A stretch of 64,000 nucleotides of DNA from Metopolophium dirhodum (GCF_019925205.1 NC_083566.1:4588001-4652000), one strand, 5' to 3'; counted from the stretch's first letter, positions 1 through 14,800 are shown. The notes: generated by a model not told the origin, from the letters alone. Made by a program: numbers and translations.

Positions 1-3000
1 TGCACTATACCCAAAAACAAATCTATGATAATGATTCGACAATTTTCCTGGAAGAGAAAAAACAGCATGCTACTTATATTTCTATAATTTTATACATTTA
101 TTGCATTCACAAATCAAGTGTTTTATTCGTTTAATGATATATTATATGGATAGTGTTACGATTCGATAGCAAGCATACGCACTTGTTATTAAAAACAAAA
201 TCAAATTATATTAAATATCATTTTGGATGTGCACACTGCACGTGCAGTATAGCACGCACCCAACGTTTTATTAAATGGAGGTGTAAACAAATAATAAACA
301 TCAGATGAATAGAATAATATACGTGTTATACTTAATAAAGGTACCGGGTCTTGCCCAATACTATGGTATCCCAAATTTTGGGACGATTTCCAATAGGATT
401 TTAAGGTTATCTGCGTGGATATTGGATACGGGGACGTTTATGATTTAAAATATTGCTGCCGATAAGATTGTCGTATATTATATTATCATTATCAAAGCAT
501 CAAAAATATTAAAACTCAAACGAATATTTTAGCGGGCTATGCGCATTAATGTTACCATATTATAATAATTTGCAGCGGCTGCAGACAAATCTTCGGACAA
601 CAATACATAATATTATATTACGACAATCGGCGGTTGTTTCTCTGAGTGTCGAGATTTGTATTTATAATTTTGGTAGGTAGGTTGGTAGGTAATTTTTCCT
701 CCTCCTTCTTTAGATTTATCGTAATTCCACTTTGCACAGTTCCGGATGACGTCTTGCGAAAACCGCAATGTTCTCACGCATTATGACACCTGTATATATT
801 TAATATAAATAATAATACTCGGGCTACCCTCTCGTCGAAAGCACTGCTCCACCGGCATTATAATTGTCGTGTGTCTTAATGATGACAATGGTTTAACTTT
901 TCGGTTGGACGGTTTTTCACGCCGGATGCCTGCAGCAGTCGTGCACTCGAATAAGTGCCAATTTTCCCGAAACATTTTACACGTCTAATGCGATTATTGA
1001 AATCAACTGTGTTTGTATTCCGTTTATTATTATTTATTATATTTGTTTCTTTAATAACAATGACGTTTTGATTTTTTTCCTCTCTCTCTCGGGTTTCGAC
1101 ACCGTCATTGTTCTCTCATGTCGCACACACGCTGCTCCTCACCGCGATCTTATTTTAAAGCTGTGTATTATTATTATTTCCGCGCTAGTATGTTGTATAA
1201 TAATACTACTCACGAGCAGTGGAAAAAAACAAAATAATAATAATAATAATAATAGTATCACGCGTGTCAACTTATTTATATATATACAGCGTATTACGGT
1301 TTCTTTTTTGGACTCTGCGTGGATACTACAGCGAGGGGGAGGAAATATGGTAAAACGTCATAAATTTCTCTTAAACTAGATAAGGATTTTCTTCCGGAGA
1401 ACTTTCGCGCGCCTCACATAAATCAAACTTTATACGAACAATAATAAAATGTCTTTGTGATTACGAATTCACGGACTGCGTGCGGTCGATGAGTAAAAGA
1501 TAAACTCGTCACCAGACCCTGCTGCAGCCCTCCTCATACATAATATTTGTATTCTATTTTTGTTCATTTTTTTTTCGTACGAGTGACCCTAGACAAGTAT
1601 AGTTTATCAACATGTTTTATTATTTTAACAAGAAATATGATTTACGCGCGAATATAATATCATATTAGGAACAAGGATCATGTGATACGGACGTGCAGTT
1701 CGATTTCTAATAAACGATGGCTTTTACCTTGAGTTTGCTCATATATAGAATGCATATAATCGTAAATCAGTTTTTGTTTTGGTTTCTAAGCCTAACATCA
1801 AATATTCATCCAGTGACTATTATCATACAAGAAAAATGATTGTACGTTTCGGCTGAATACCAATGCTGTCCTGCAATCGTAGCCTATAAAACAGTCGCTG
1901 TGTTGTGTGTACAGTGTACTTATACATTTTGCAACGTTTAAAGATAAAATAATAAAGAAGTGTGTATAATACATATTATTATTATTTCATAACCAATGAA
2001 AAAATAGGCATTTTCAACGACAGTTAAGACAAAGATAATTTATCGTAATTTGTTACAATTAGGTAGATTGTCTTCATATATTATGCATTATAAAATTATA
2101 TTTAAAACTTTTTTTTTATTATTCTTTATTAATTAAACAAAATAGTATATTTTATAATCTGTAATATTTTATATACAATAAGTTAATAAGTAAATTTAAA
2201 AACTGGCCCACTGTGGAAACCCTCTGCAGATACTTGTTTATTTAAAACATAATTTTGTTTGATCTGTGTTATGTGTACTTAATCGAATATATGCATTTAT
2301 ATCTAACACTTGTCACATATGTAATATACTAATATGTATACGTTGTTACTTAATGGAACTAAACTTGAAATAAATTATATTGATTTGACTGAATTATTCT
2401 TGTACAGGAGCGGAGCAAAAAAAACTATTCAACAAACAATCACACTTTTCGGTTTTCATAGATAGTCTGTGGTGTGAATTTAAGTAGGTGAGATAGTAGT
2501 GATAAAAAATGTTGGGTGTTGCTTTTACAAAAATTCGCCAAGAACACTGCATTTGTGGATATGATATTAATATCATATGCCATATTATGCCAACACTACT
2601 TGTATATAATATATAATAGTGATATGACGAAAATTGGTATCAATTAATCCAAATTAGTTAAATGTAATATCGAGATCAATGAAATACATACGGTTACTAC
2701 TCGATAATTTTGTATATTATATAAGTCGAGATACGATGTTTGTTCAATTGGTGAGCTCTAGTGAGGATGACGCACGTTCAAAAAAATGTACTAAAACTAC
2801 TTTCAAACAAACAGCTTACGACCAAACACATTTTCAAAAACAGTCTAATCACGCACTGTATAATATACAGTAATTATACATAATAAGTATATTATACATT
2901 ATACATTTATCGTGCATCTGGTGGTATACTCAGAAACCACAAAACACGTTATGAAATTTCCGATGTTACGTGCGGATATAGGATATAATATTGTATAGTA

Positions 3001-6000
3001 TAATTATTATTACATGCTATTATATCTCGGGGGACAATTTCCATTAAATGTCCACTATTTCTTAAAGTTTTCTTAAATTATTCATGCCGGTGAAAACTCC
3101 GCGGGTTACGGTGATATTTTTTTAAACTTTTTGTAACGATTCGATTGTGCAGAGATATATTATGAACGATGTAAACCCATTTCCATGTAGATCCAAGTGT
3201 ATTATACTGTTATACAGAGTGACGTGCACAGCTGTGAAACACTCAACACTGTGCGCGTTGTACCTACATACACCGCGTATTTCAATTAATATTAGTCATC
3301 CAGAATGTCAATAAGGGGATTTAAAGGCATCATAGAATAATATTATGGAGATATTGGAAAAACAGAAACTGATACCTATCTTACCGTAAGATATCCGTTA
3401 CTACTTTCTATAAGATACGATTTTATTACGCCGTACTTAAAAAAATGTATAAAGTTATACACAAGACGACGACATCTATACTTCCTCCAGTATAATAGTC
3501 ATGGTATACCTATACTTACTTACGATATATATATATATTAAAATAATATGAATCCATGGCGACCACGTACGTTGGTCGTATAGGTATAACATCAATATAC
3601 CGTGTAATGTTATTATAATAATAATATAATATAAATGATGTAATTCGTTATTTGATTATACACATTGCAGTACACAGCACAGCAAAAGTAGCATGACATA
3701 GTATGCACTGTGCAATGCACTTACATAGACATTTAATAGTATTATGTATAGTATAATAGTTATAGGTAGGTATAGTGGAAAAACAGAAATTAGTTTATAG
3801 CGATGGATGTTATTGCGCTTATTCGTGGAAAGAATTTAAATAAGTGCGTATACGAAGTATAGTATAGTGCCCGTGTATTATAATGACAGTACGCGGGTGG
3901 CGAATACCCAGCTGTAAATCGGAACTAAATAACAACACCGTGACATTGTAAAAAAGGAAAATAGGTGTCAACGTTTTTCCGCTACCATTGTGTTGTATAT
4001 TGCACCCGTTCTTCGGTGTAGGTATATATGTATATATATATATATATATATAATATCCTATATATACGTATCAACAGATATTTATTCTACAGGACGACGC
4101 TAATAAATAAAAATACAATTTACGGTATTCGATTATTCCGTTTCAAAATCGCCTCTTCTTGGTTGGCTGATTCGGATCGGTCCACCATGATCTGCTATAA
4201 AGAAGAGAAATAATACCTTATAACGAGCGCAGCGAAAAAAAAAAATTGACTGCGAACAGAAAGAAGATGACGAATAATAATAATATAATAAATACATATA
4301 TATTATATGTAAGAATAAAATGAGAAAACGACCAGATAATAATGGCAACGGATGAAAAATACCGTCACACGATCGGTGTACAATGACAAATTAGTTGGGT
4401 TTTTTTTCTACTCTATTCCACCGCCATCGTCTTTTCCGCGGAGGCGGCGATTATTCGCGGTGTTTTGTGATGCTATATAATATTATATTTGTTATATTCT
4501 ATAATAATATAATATATATATATATATATATATTCCGGTCGTGTATTACATACTTTTAATATTATATCGTTATTATACGAGACGGAACAAATATGGTTTC
4601 TCGGAGAGGCTAACAAACCGACAATGAACCGTAATCGCCGTCGTTGATACACGAGTATCATACATAGGTAACACATTATGTTATTATTATAATAATATAA
4701 TGTGTTACCTATAATCCGTGTGTCCACGGAAACTTGGCACCTACAGTCTATAATTAAATTACCCATTTTATTATACATATTTATGAATTCTGTTTACGGG
4801 ACATGAAACTAGACTATATTGGATCATCTATATCTCCCGCAGATAGAATTCTAGGCATAGAAGTCCTAGAAGAATAGAGTAGGTAAAGGATACGCCTCTA
4901 AAATATATTTGTGAATTGTGATGTACAATGTACATAAAGTGCACATACGAGGTACAGTGTATTATTTGCAAATTGTGTGTATCGAGGGTTATATTATTAT
5001 ATTCATATATAAGGATTTATCATGTGTTTATTAGATGTTTGCGTTAAATTAATTCTAAATAGTATATTAAATATTTTATTAAATAACAACAATACTTTAA
5101 ACTAGAGATATTGTGGGTAAACTAATTTGAATGAATTTAAACATTTTAACAAATCAAAACAAATGTATCAATAAGGATTCGATTTTAAAAAGCTTTCTTC
5201 GGTTAGTTGTTAATTATTAAGCCATGTAGTTGACGAGTCAATAAATCACTTGAAAAAATTGGCCTGTCCGAAAAAATAGACGTTGCTATTCAAAACAATT
5301 AAGTGTTGCCGCACATGCGCGTACCGAGAGGGGGAAAGATTTGAAGTGTTCCGATAAAATATATTATATAAAAATGTGTGTATTCTTATTATTTGAGACT
5401 AGAGTATCCTCCAGCTTAACAAAAAAAGTCTTGTCGACAAATCGAGTATTCTCTAAATGAGTATGTATTTTTAAAATCGTAATAATCTTAAAAAATATTG
5501 TGCTGTTATTTTGACTAGGCGTTGTTTAGGTACGATATTGTTTCCTGTACAATATTATATATAAGTATATTTTTAAATATTTTTTTCGATATTAACGTTT
5601 TAAATTTAGAAATGGTAACAAAATATTTGAAATGTTGTTGAAGAGAACTGATCTGTATTCCATTAGTTTAAACGTAATAAATAATAATACACCTTATGTT
5701 TACAATTATGTATTATTACCTATTAGATCTTATAACGTAATTGGTTGTGTGTATTGTTATCCCTAAAAACTACTGATCATAGAAGAAAATAATCGATGGA
5801 CATATGTATTTTGTTTTGAAATAATTATCAATTAACCAGTTTTAAACTTATAGTGTTATAGATTATAATAATAGTAATAATAATAATAAAAATAATTATT
5901 ATTTATTTATGTGTAATAGTGTTGTATAAAATATAATACATGTAGCAATTTTTATGGAAAATTATCTCTAGACCTCATTCTAATTAAAAATCGTAATTAT

Positions 6001-7803
6001 TTTTGATTACAATTCAATGATGTTGTTTTCTTATTGAATAATAAATACCTATCATTCAATAAGCTATAGTGATTGAACATTTTATTATAATATATAATAC
6101 ATTATTAGTTATATTTAACTCTGTATTATCAAGTTTTCATCTTAAAAATAAAAAAAAACAATATTAATAACTTGGTAGAACAGTGATTCCCAAGCAAAGT
6201 GTATTTTTCAACTAACCTAAACTACAGAATTTGATTTATGAAACCAACGAATACTTTTATTTTAAATTTGTTGCAGTTCTTAGTGTAAACCTAAGTAATT
6301 CAAAATATTATCTAAAGACATTTTATTATGTTTAATATACAAATATGAAATAAGGAATGCTCAAAATTTAACTGGTAAAGAAAAATTTTATGCAGAATTT
6401 AACAAAATCCTAGTCTTATGTTTGAAATGCATGTTTAAAAGAAATTAATAGTACTAGGCATATAGTTCAGCACTAGTTCACCGATAAAAACCATCACAAA
6501 CGAGTTATTACTTATTTCAAATTGTTTGGCTATAATTTATTAAACTTAGGATTATTAAAGCATTGTTAGGGTTAAGTGTTATTTTTTAAGAGATCATTTT
6601 TTGGCTATTTTTAGAGCATTTTTCGATAGTTCTTATGTAATTTAAATAATTAAATCATTTACGAATCACTAATTATTTTTTTGTACTCTTATACGCGATT
6701 ATATAACATATCTTTCTCTTTATTCTCTACACCTAACTCAACTGTTTTAAAATTTAAAATATTTAAGGATTTTAATTTATTAATTTATAAATAAATAATT
6801 AAAATTATTCGTTTTTCAGAAGAAAAAAGTACGAAGGTAGTCAATAATATTTTAATGTACGTTCATAAAAAAACTCATGTAGTTTTGTACAAAACTTACG
6901 CAACAATAATATGTGTGAAGTTGGTACATACATATAAATAAATACACAACGCCATAATCCACAACTACTAGTAGTAATATTTCCATGAAAAAAATGTAAT
7001 ATACGTAGGTAATTCGTTTTTAAAATGTTGTCTAAATTGTTTTCAACACTCTGTAATCAGCTGTATAATATTATCTAAGTGAAGTTCAATAATTAATATG
7101 TATATACTAAATATAAGCATATTATTTATAAAACTAGTGAAAAGTCTGAGAATATTATTATTTTTATTCAGCTTATAATTCTCTGATTAACACAATAACA
7201 CGTTTGTTAGTTTAACAGGTCAAAGTTAAATCAATTAATCGAGTAATATGTTTAAAATTATATGAGTATTTGTATTAAATAAAACATTATACTAGTATAA
7301 TAAGTTGTAGCTACAACGAACGAACGTAGGCATATGCTAATAATACGCTCATTTATTGATACAAATTAACTATAACTCGTTAAAATATATTCGATAAACA
7401 TTTATTTCAGATAAATCGCAGTTAAACCATCCTGTGAATGTAGGTACTATAGGTATATTACAACGTTATGAATGAACATTTAACGATTCTGGATTTTTTT
7501 TATGATCATGTAATGTTTGCAAACAACAAAGTTTAAAACTATTGGAGTTACAATAATTATTATACAATTAGCTATGAATTAACCGTTAAATAAAAATATA
7601 ATTTATAACTATAATTTAAGTGTTTCAATCCTCATGGATGTATTACTAATAGAATATCGGATTCTATAATCATGTCCTAAATTATTATTCTAATAGATAA
7701 TATATATAATGTTCACATATTTAGGTCAATAAATCACTTTTATTAAGTATTTCGGTTTATTTTAATATAATTTCTGGTTGAACCTGAAAACTAATTTAAT
7801 TTT
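1..7803. other. AT-rich non-coding region
   Basis: No coding exon that I can support. All frames are broken by frequent stops. The sequence contains many short A/T palindromes and several (TA)n runs (for example around 4,029-4,052 and 4,505-4,532). There is a 14-bp palindrome containing a CACGTG E-box at 235-248 and one long hairpin at 4,664-4,712, listed separately. It reads as intergenic or intronic DNA. Confidence 0.7.
4664..4712. repeat. 49-bp near-perfect hairpin
   Basis: The left arm, starting ATAGGTAACACATTAT, is repeated as its reverse complement at the right end, finishing ATAATGTGTTACCTAT. The arms are about 23 bp with one mismatch, and the centre is an A/T-only (TTA/TAA) loop. The arms contain a non-random GGTAACAC core, so this is more than the usual A/T palindrome of the region. 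It could be a tiny fold-back element remnant or a structured RNA; there is no known match. Confidence 0.7.
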
Positions 7804-8500
7804 AGATTCTGAGTAGAGCGGATGATTTGATTTTCTTCAACAGTATCTTGTTTGATATGAAAGTGAATCTAGTTGGTGCATTTGGCAGGTCAACATTTAA
7901 AATTATCAATAGTTTTCAAAAGCGCCGGGAAAAACAAAATAAAAATTAAGGAAAAACGGAAATTTTTACACAAAATGGTTATCGACAAATTTTTGTTCTT
8001 ATAGTGTCACTCTAAAACAAATGGCCCAAAATACATGAAAATTTCATTGAATGTTTATATTTTAATTTTCTATACACCATGACATTTTGAAAATATTTTG
8101 ATTCGTTTTGAGCGGTTTACGGACATTTTAAATTTTTTTAGTTTTTTTTTTCTATATGTATATCGTATATGTCAATATAATTAGTTGGGTAAAAAGGCTT
8201 GAATATTTAATACAAGGCTCCTGATATAATATTGTTACAATAGCAGTTGAAATATATTAAAAATACATGGGCACAATTTTTTTTTATAAGCATTTAAAGT
8301 CCGAATTTTGACAAAATTTTAAATTGATTTTGTAGTTATAAATGTATAAATGTTCAACTTTTATAGCTAAGAATTAAAAATTTAAAAATGAGGTTTCACG
8401 TAAATAGGTGAGTAAATTACTTTATTCAGAATAATTTCATCAAATATACTTATAGTTGTGTATCATAGTCTGATATCGTTTTCGCTCAGAATCGTTTTTC
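7804..8500 (+). mobile_element. GATTCTGAG-ended non-autonomous element, copy 1
   Basis: The left end, AGATTCTGAGTAGAGCGGAT, reappears inverted near the right end as a CGCTCAGAATCG segment (8,483-8,494). The terminal inverted repeats are imperfect, with a GATTCTGAG core. The body is AT-rich with no open frame and contains a GAATCTAGTTGG stretch (7,865-7,876) also found in the second copy near 26.5 kb on the other strand. No clear target duplication is visible. I believe this is an abundant aphid-type repeat family, but I cannot place it in a superfamily. Confidence 0.55.
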
Positions 8501-8535
8501 GTATACAATGATATTATATCATTGAATTCAAATGT

Positions 8536-8780
8536 AAGACCACGGTTCGAACTCGGCCATGGGCGGCATTTTTCTTCGTGCAGTCACGATGTCCGGAGAG
8601 AGATGGAGAGAGACGGAGAGAGACCTACTCGGAAATGGCAGATACCTATATGGATGCCCACATAAAAATTCTGCCAAAACAAACACACACGTGTTCAAAA
8701 ACCTACAATACCCTCCCCCATAGTTCCACAGATTAATGACCTCAGTTGTCGAAGCCTCAACTAAAAAAATAAATAAAAAT
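8536..8780 (+). mobile_element. tRNA-derived SINE, copy 1 (5'-truncated)
   Basis: The sequence opens with a pol III box-B-like motif, GGTTCGAACTC (8,544-8,554). It then shares with the 45.6-kb copy, in the same order, the blocks GCGGCATTTTTCTTCG, GTCACGATGTCC, ATGGCAGATACCTA, AAATTCTGCCAAA and ACACACACGTGT. It ends in an A-rich tail (TAAAAAAATAAATAAAAA). Box A and the tRNA 5' half are missing, so this copy is 5'-truncated. A GAGAGA-type expansion (8,596-8,624) is private to it. It lies only some 35 bp downstream of the GATTCTGAG element. Confidence 0.75.
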
Positions 8781-11700
8781 CGAGAAACAATTAAGTTAAT
8801 AATGATAACTGGAAGATCTATTAGGTGCGTACAAATGTACAATAATAACTATTTTGTATACGTATCGATATATAAATATATTATTAGAGTTTTCATATAC
8901 AATCACACCGTGAGACCTACCTACTATAATATTATTGTGTATTGTAGTAGAAGCATTTTGTAAATAATAAAAGTATTAGAAATTAATGTGTGTGTGTGTG
9001 CGTATCTATATACCTATGGTGTATATACTATACGAGATATATATATATGCATAACCATATTATTGTATTATACATTATATATATATATATATGTATATAC
9101 GTAAGACGGTATTTGATCGTAAAACGTCTTCGCGGATTCGATGGCAACGATGATGGTGCTCCATTTTATGATGTGCGATTGGCATTCACATACATATGTG
9201 TACCTATCATATATATGACTGCGGTGTGTGTGAGTGTATGTAGGTACACTTATATACTAACTTTATCAATTATTCGCCTGTTGCCACTGCTGCTAACAGC
9301 GACGTCCCGTTACACCGTGCGAATACAATAAGAATAAAAAGCCGAAAAATATATACCTATATTATATTACCAGTGTATAATAATAATAAAGTCGAAAGAA
9401 CACCGCGAACGCCACAAAAAAAAAAAAACCATAGACGATTGCTGTTTGTATATAAATCCTTTTCCGACGGGAAAAAAAAATAGCATCGCAGCCGACCGGC
9501 AAAACGAAGATGATAATACTATATAGCTACAGGACGGTGGTAGATATAGCTGCAGCAGGTACATTATATTATTATTATCATTATACCCATTACCTATTAT
9601 ATTATATATATATGTGTGTACAGATAGATATAGATAGGTAAGTAGGTATACGTATATAATATAATATTGGCCGACACAAAAGCGTCCTCAATTGTACGCC
9701 TATTATTTAGCCATGGGATTCGCGTTTCGGAACTATTGGACGGTCGGATGGCGGAATAGGTGCGCAGGAAAAAAAATTATCCTCCAATGTCCGATACAGA
9801 TAAACAATGGATACCGCATTTTCGCCGAATCGGCGAGCTGCGAAAACGTGAAAAAAAATCGAAATAAAGAAAGAATATAATATAATAATAATACCGAAAT
9901 ATCCGTCACCGTATATACTTATACATATATATATATATTTAAGAGTGCCGTACCTATAAATATATAATATGCCCACTAAATTTGTGCGGAGTTCGCGTAA
10001 CGGAATGTGTTGAAAAAATATCTGGTACACCATATAACAATTTGTGTGTGTGTGTGCGTGCGTGGTGTAGGTGTAACCATACGTCTATATAATATCATTA
10101 TGACAATTTGATTATGGCAAAGACGTGTGTGCCTGCATGGAAGTATGTTTATTAGATTCTCTGCCGAATCGCGTGTCGTACGTGATGCTCGTCGACGGTT
10201 GTCATCCGCGGTGCACGCGATTCGATACGGATATTTTGGCGACGATCCAAAACGATAAAGGAAAATAGAAAAAAAAGTAACCAAATTTAACGCTAAATTG
10301 TTGTCCGGTAACTATAATATAAACAACGAATTAAACCTACCTAGTACCTACCTACCACCGTTTTCAATGCGCGTGAATTTCGATTTGCATGTACGTCGTT
10401 GTTTACGTTATTATAATATAATATATGGAGTAGGTATGTATAATAATATATTATATTGTGCACAGTAAATATTTTATTGAATACGATGTCTTGCGATATT
10501 GCACCGCGAAGAGGACAATACCGATTTAGAACCGAATATTTTACTAGAAAATTTTATATTTGGTTTTAATGAATTCTAGAGTAACAGTTTTTTTTTACTT
10601 TACTACTCGCGTTCACTTCTCGTCAAAAAATTAATGTTTTATGACAACGATTCACACGATATCAATCTAAATATATAACTATTAAATAAAGTACATACCT
10701 AATATAGTAATATCAAGTACTTACCTATACATCAAATTGTTTATAATATTATAATATTATATAGTTTTAGTGCTCAAAACTTTCATGTTTTATAAAATAT
10801 TTTCTTTTAAAGTTATAATTAAGACTTAATATACCGGTCAAATATGTATACAATTAACCAATATACCTAATTTTTTTTAGAGGAATCTAAATTCAAGTGA
10901 TTTTATTTTATTCTCTGGTCCATACGGCCAACAAGTTATGACTATATATAATTACGTATAGTGCTATTGTACTACAGTAGAGTACATACTATGGTTATGC
11001 GCTATATGTTTTGCAATTAATACAAATCAATCCAAAACAATGGTTAATTTGCAAATTTCCACGATTTAAAGTATAAAATAACGAAATTAATTATGATATT
11101 GAATGAGTTTGATGTTGCAAAATCTGACTCCACTATATCCACTAGAGTTAATGAAAAAAAAACAACTAAATAAGTTCAATTTTACTACAATTTTGTGATT
11201 ACCTACACAATATTAATGAGTTTTAATGTCGATCGAGTGGCTGTTTGAAACAAAATTTATGATTATTATAATTATTATATTATCCATACACAATAATATA
11301 ACGTTAGTTAGCGTAAAATGCACTTTTACAATAAAGTATTGAAGTACCTATACATATTATATATATTATATATATGATGCAGCTCGTTTCGAATTTTTTT
11401 TTTTTTATTATTATTTATATATTATGATTACCTATTACGGTTTATGACTAGCTATAATGAGTTAAAAATACAATTAAATCTATAGATCATTTCACAGAAT
11501 ATAAATTCATTATTTTTTATCTAACGCAACCCATTCAAATCTGTTGAAATAAAATAAACAATATATTTATTTCGTAAAATTAGCTTTTATAAATAATAAA
11601 TACCAATTGTTTTATATGTTTAGATCTTCTCCATTTGATATGCACTAATTTGGCTTCTTTTAGATTCACACAACATTTTAATACCTATAGTCATTTTATC

Positions 11701-14027
11701 CAAATAATAACAGATAAATTATAATACATTATCGCTGGAGCTTGCGAACACACATGTATTGGATATAAATATATAACTAATCAAAAATGCTCTACTAAAA
11801 ATCAAAAATTCGGTCAATATACAGTATAATATAGTAACTATATATATATATTGTTTAAATATAATACAATATTATGAATTATCGCAAATTCACGAGAATT
11901 TTTTCAGTTTTTATAGTAACCGTAGGTACCTCAAAATATTAAATCCCTTTTCAGTTCTTGATTTCGGGTTCATGCAGCTTTGATCACGAATAATTCGTAA
12001 CAAAATAAAAATACCAATAGAGTTAAGCGGGGTTGCATTTATTCATACGTGGTTATAGGGGGGATCTCCCCCCCCCCAAGAACTTTATCAATACAGCCGC
12101 GCAAGGTTTTAGTCCTTCTACTACACATATAAAGGTAAAAATTTTAAACAGACTTGACCAAATATCTGCCTATGTATATAATATCATGATCTATAATTTG
12201 CACCTACTATATATTGTGCAGCATTGGCTGTGACGTATGATATTGGGGAGGAAGCATCAGTATTTCTTGATAGGCGTACCTTCCACAATTTCTGTAATTT
12301 GTAGGAGATTTAGCCATTTAGGTGGGTGCCAGAAAAGAGAGCATCACAGATGAATAACATCGAATATTGCCGTAATCGAATAATAATTAAATTAGACCAC
12401 TGAGGAGGAGAGAGCGGCAGCAACATCTATAGCACCGTTTCGCTACCATAATTCTATAATATTATTATACGCGTGGGCGAATATATAAGAAGAAAAAGAA
12501 AAAGAAGAAGAAGAAGAAGAATACAAATAAGTATAAGATTTAATTTTATCGACGTCCGCTGCTGTGCGCGACTGTTGTGTCGAATCGCTGTGATGGACTT
12601 GCGTCTGTATAATATAATATGTATACCACGGTAGCGACGATGATAAGAGACAATGACGACCGGGACGACGTGGAAATAGGAATACCAAAACGTATAGGTA
12701 ATGACGTATAATACATTATAAGTCCAGGGCTTGAATTCCCACGTATTTGCTTCTTTTTTTTTTGACACGATGCATTTCAAGCTATAAATATTTTTCAAGT
12801 ACACAATAATATAATGTTCTAAAAACGAATTTATACACATTTCGTGATTTTTTTGATTTTTAGGTAATTTTTAATTTATTTTGATAAATGTGAGATGTGA
12901 CAAAAAGAAATTGTCTTCGATGCAAGTGTATAATGTGTATTTATTTTAGTTTACGCTCTATAACAAGTCGTTATCTGGTTTTACACGAGTATCGGATTTA
13001 TCTTATGATGACCGGATCGGTCGGTTACATACACAGCTGACGATGAATTTCGTTAATTCAAAACGTCATGTCATCACATTTTTTTTTTGCTAAAATATAA
13101 TTATGTTGCACTTACAAAAATAAAAAATAAATAATATTATCCAAGCCCGTATTTTGTCTTGAGTTCTCAGGTCATAAACTCATAAATAATTAGAATTTTT
13201 AGGAAATTTAAATCAACTTCCTAGTTATTTCATAGTATTTATCGTAATGTTTTATTATAATAACGAACCAGGTATAAAGTCTTAGATTTCGTCGGACGGC
13301 ATTAGTGCATAATATATACTACCTATCCTATAATAGTAGATAATAACATGCTGCAATATTGTTGCGTACCTACTTATATGCATAATCATTTTTAAGAGAC
13401 AGACTCCGTCGTCGTGCCTATCGTGTAATAAATAATAATGACATCTCGGTAATAATATTATCATAATAGAATGGTTTTCGACCATATTATGTGGTCTACG
13501 TGCGAATAAAATTAGTGATAATATTATGATTGTTCGACATGCGACAAAATTCCTCTCAGCAGTCGGCTGTGTCTATTCCTATACGTAGTCTGTACAATGA
13601 CGTGTCACGGGTCTGCAGTAGGATCTCATAGCTTACATAATATTATTATTAAATTATACAATATATCATGTATAGGTAAATAGGTAATACCGCAACTACC
13701 TGTTGTGGCTTGTGGGCAATACAAACAAAAATTCTCAAAAATCTATCTTAATCGTATACCTAAATAACGTTTTTGTGTACTTGCATGTAATCGATTCGAT
13801 CGTATTCGTACAAAAAGTTTAAAACCACAAAAGTATGCTTTGTACTTTGTGTTGGTATAAGACAATAATTCAACCGTGGTCGCACGCGTAAAAACCCAAA
13901 GTTCGCATGTATATGTTTACAATATTTATGTATTATAACGATATCAAATTACCATCGGCGTGGTCGTAGGAATAATAATAATAATATGTTGGGACCGCGC
14001 AAACGGGTACAGTGAACCTATAATTTT
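8781..14027. other. AT-rich non-coding region with microsatellites
   Basis: No supported gene. It holds short (TG)n and (TA)n runs around 8,987-9,090 and 10,044-10,058, and an (AAG)n-rich purine run at 12,490-12,522. A G6/C10 patch at 12,058-12,080 (GGGGGGATCTCCCCCC core) is probably the end of a degenerate transposon. Open frames here are short, low in complexity and not convincing. Confidence 0.65.
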
Positions 14028-14240
14028 GGGTGCGCGCGGGCGTGGCCAAACGGAGGCGGCGGGGCGGATCTCGCGGTCGACCGCCGCCGCCCGATCCGGT
14101 TATCTTATTGGGCCGTGGAAATTCCATGGGAAAAATCAGAAACCAGTTTTCCTCGTCGAAATCCACTCGGCGGCGGCCGTGGAAATCCACCACCGCCGCG
14201 CGCCCATTCCTCTCGCGCGCCGCCACCGCGGATAAACCGC
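14028..14240. promoter_or_regulatory. CpG-rich block
   Basis: An abrupt 0.2-kb island of high G+C with many CpG dinucleotides in an otherwise AT-rich background. The open frames across it, on both strands, translate to Arg/Pro/Gly-rich low-complexity peptides and are probably by-products of base composition. It could be a promoter or enhancer of a neighbouring gene. No ATG-plus-donor combination comparable to the one at 50.4 kb was found. Confidence 0.35.
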
Positions 14241-14255
14241 GTAGGTATTATTACA

Positions 14256-14319
<64 letters not shown>

Positions 14320-14800
14320 GCTGTTGTGGCGTTCTTTTTGTATCATGCTATTATTCTCTTTCAATCTGCACGCCAATCGTCGAACGATTTACTTCGGATT
14401 TTTTTTCGTTACGTTTTGTTTTTTTTCTTTCGATTTTTGCTACGCGGCACAATATTCGTCCGATTATCGTCGGTGCAATCACCTCTCACGGGCGGCTATA
14501 CATAATATTATAAGCGACGACGACGACGACGACGACGTGGGCATACATAATAATAATATTATTATTATTATTACGTTCGACTGCCCCCGCCCCCGCCCGC
14601 CGTCTATTTCTAATTCCACGGCTGTTTATGTACCAAATAATGATAGTGTAATATCATAATATTATTATTGTTTCTCGTGACCGCTGCGTGTCGTCGGCCA
14701 AACGAAATATTGTGCAGTTTACGACGTTGATAATAATAATAATAATAATATATTTATTGTATTATTATTATTAGTAATTATTAATATATTATTATTATAC
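14241..14800. repeat. microsatellite cluster: (TAT)21, (GAC)n, (TAA)n
   Basis: Immediately next to the CpG-rich block is a pure 63-bp (TAT)n/(ATT)n array at 14,257-14,319. It is followed by (GAC)n at 14,515-14,537, short (ATT)n at 14,548-14,572 and a C-rich patch at 14,583-14,602. A (TAA)n run sits at 14,728-14,750. Long aromatic or Leu-only peptides read from this area are repeat artefacts. Confidence 0.9.

Noticed and set aside
2400..2460. Acceptor-like TTCTTGTACAG followed by a short open stretch
   Set aside because: Opens only about 17 codons to a stop, with no donor in frame and AT-rich composition like its surroundings.
12715..12745. GGGCTTGAATTCCC resembling a tRNA T-arm in a SINE head
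   Set aside because: Only loosely similar to box B, with no box A and none of the SINE body blocks seen at 8.5 and 45.6 kb.
14030..14659. 209-codon frame with long Leu and Asp runs
   Set aside because: The Leu and Asp runs are the (TAT)n and (GAC)n arrays read in frame; the Arg/Pro-rich start is CpG-rich composition.
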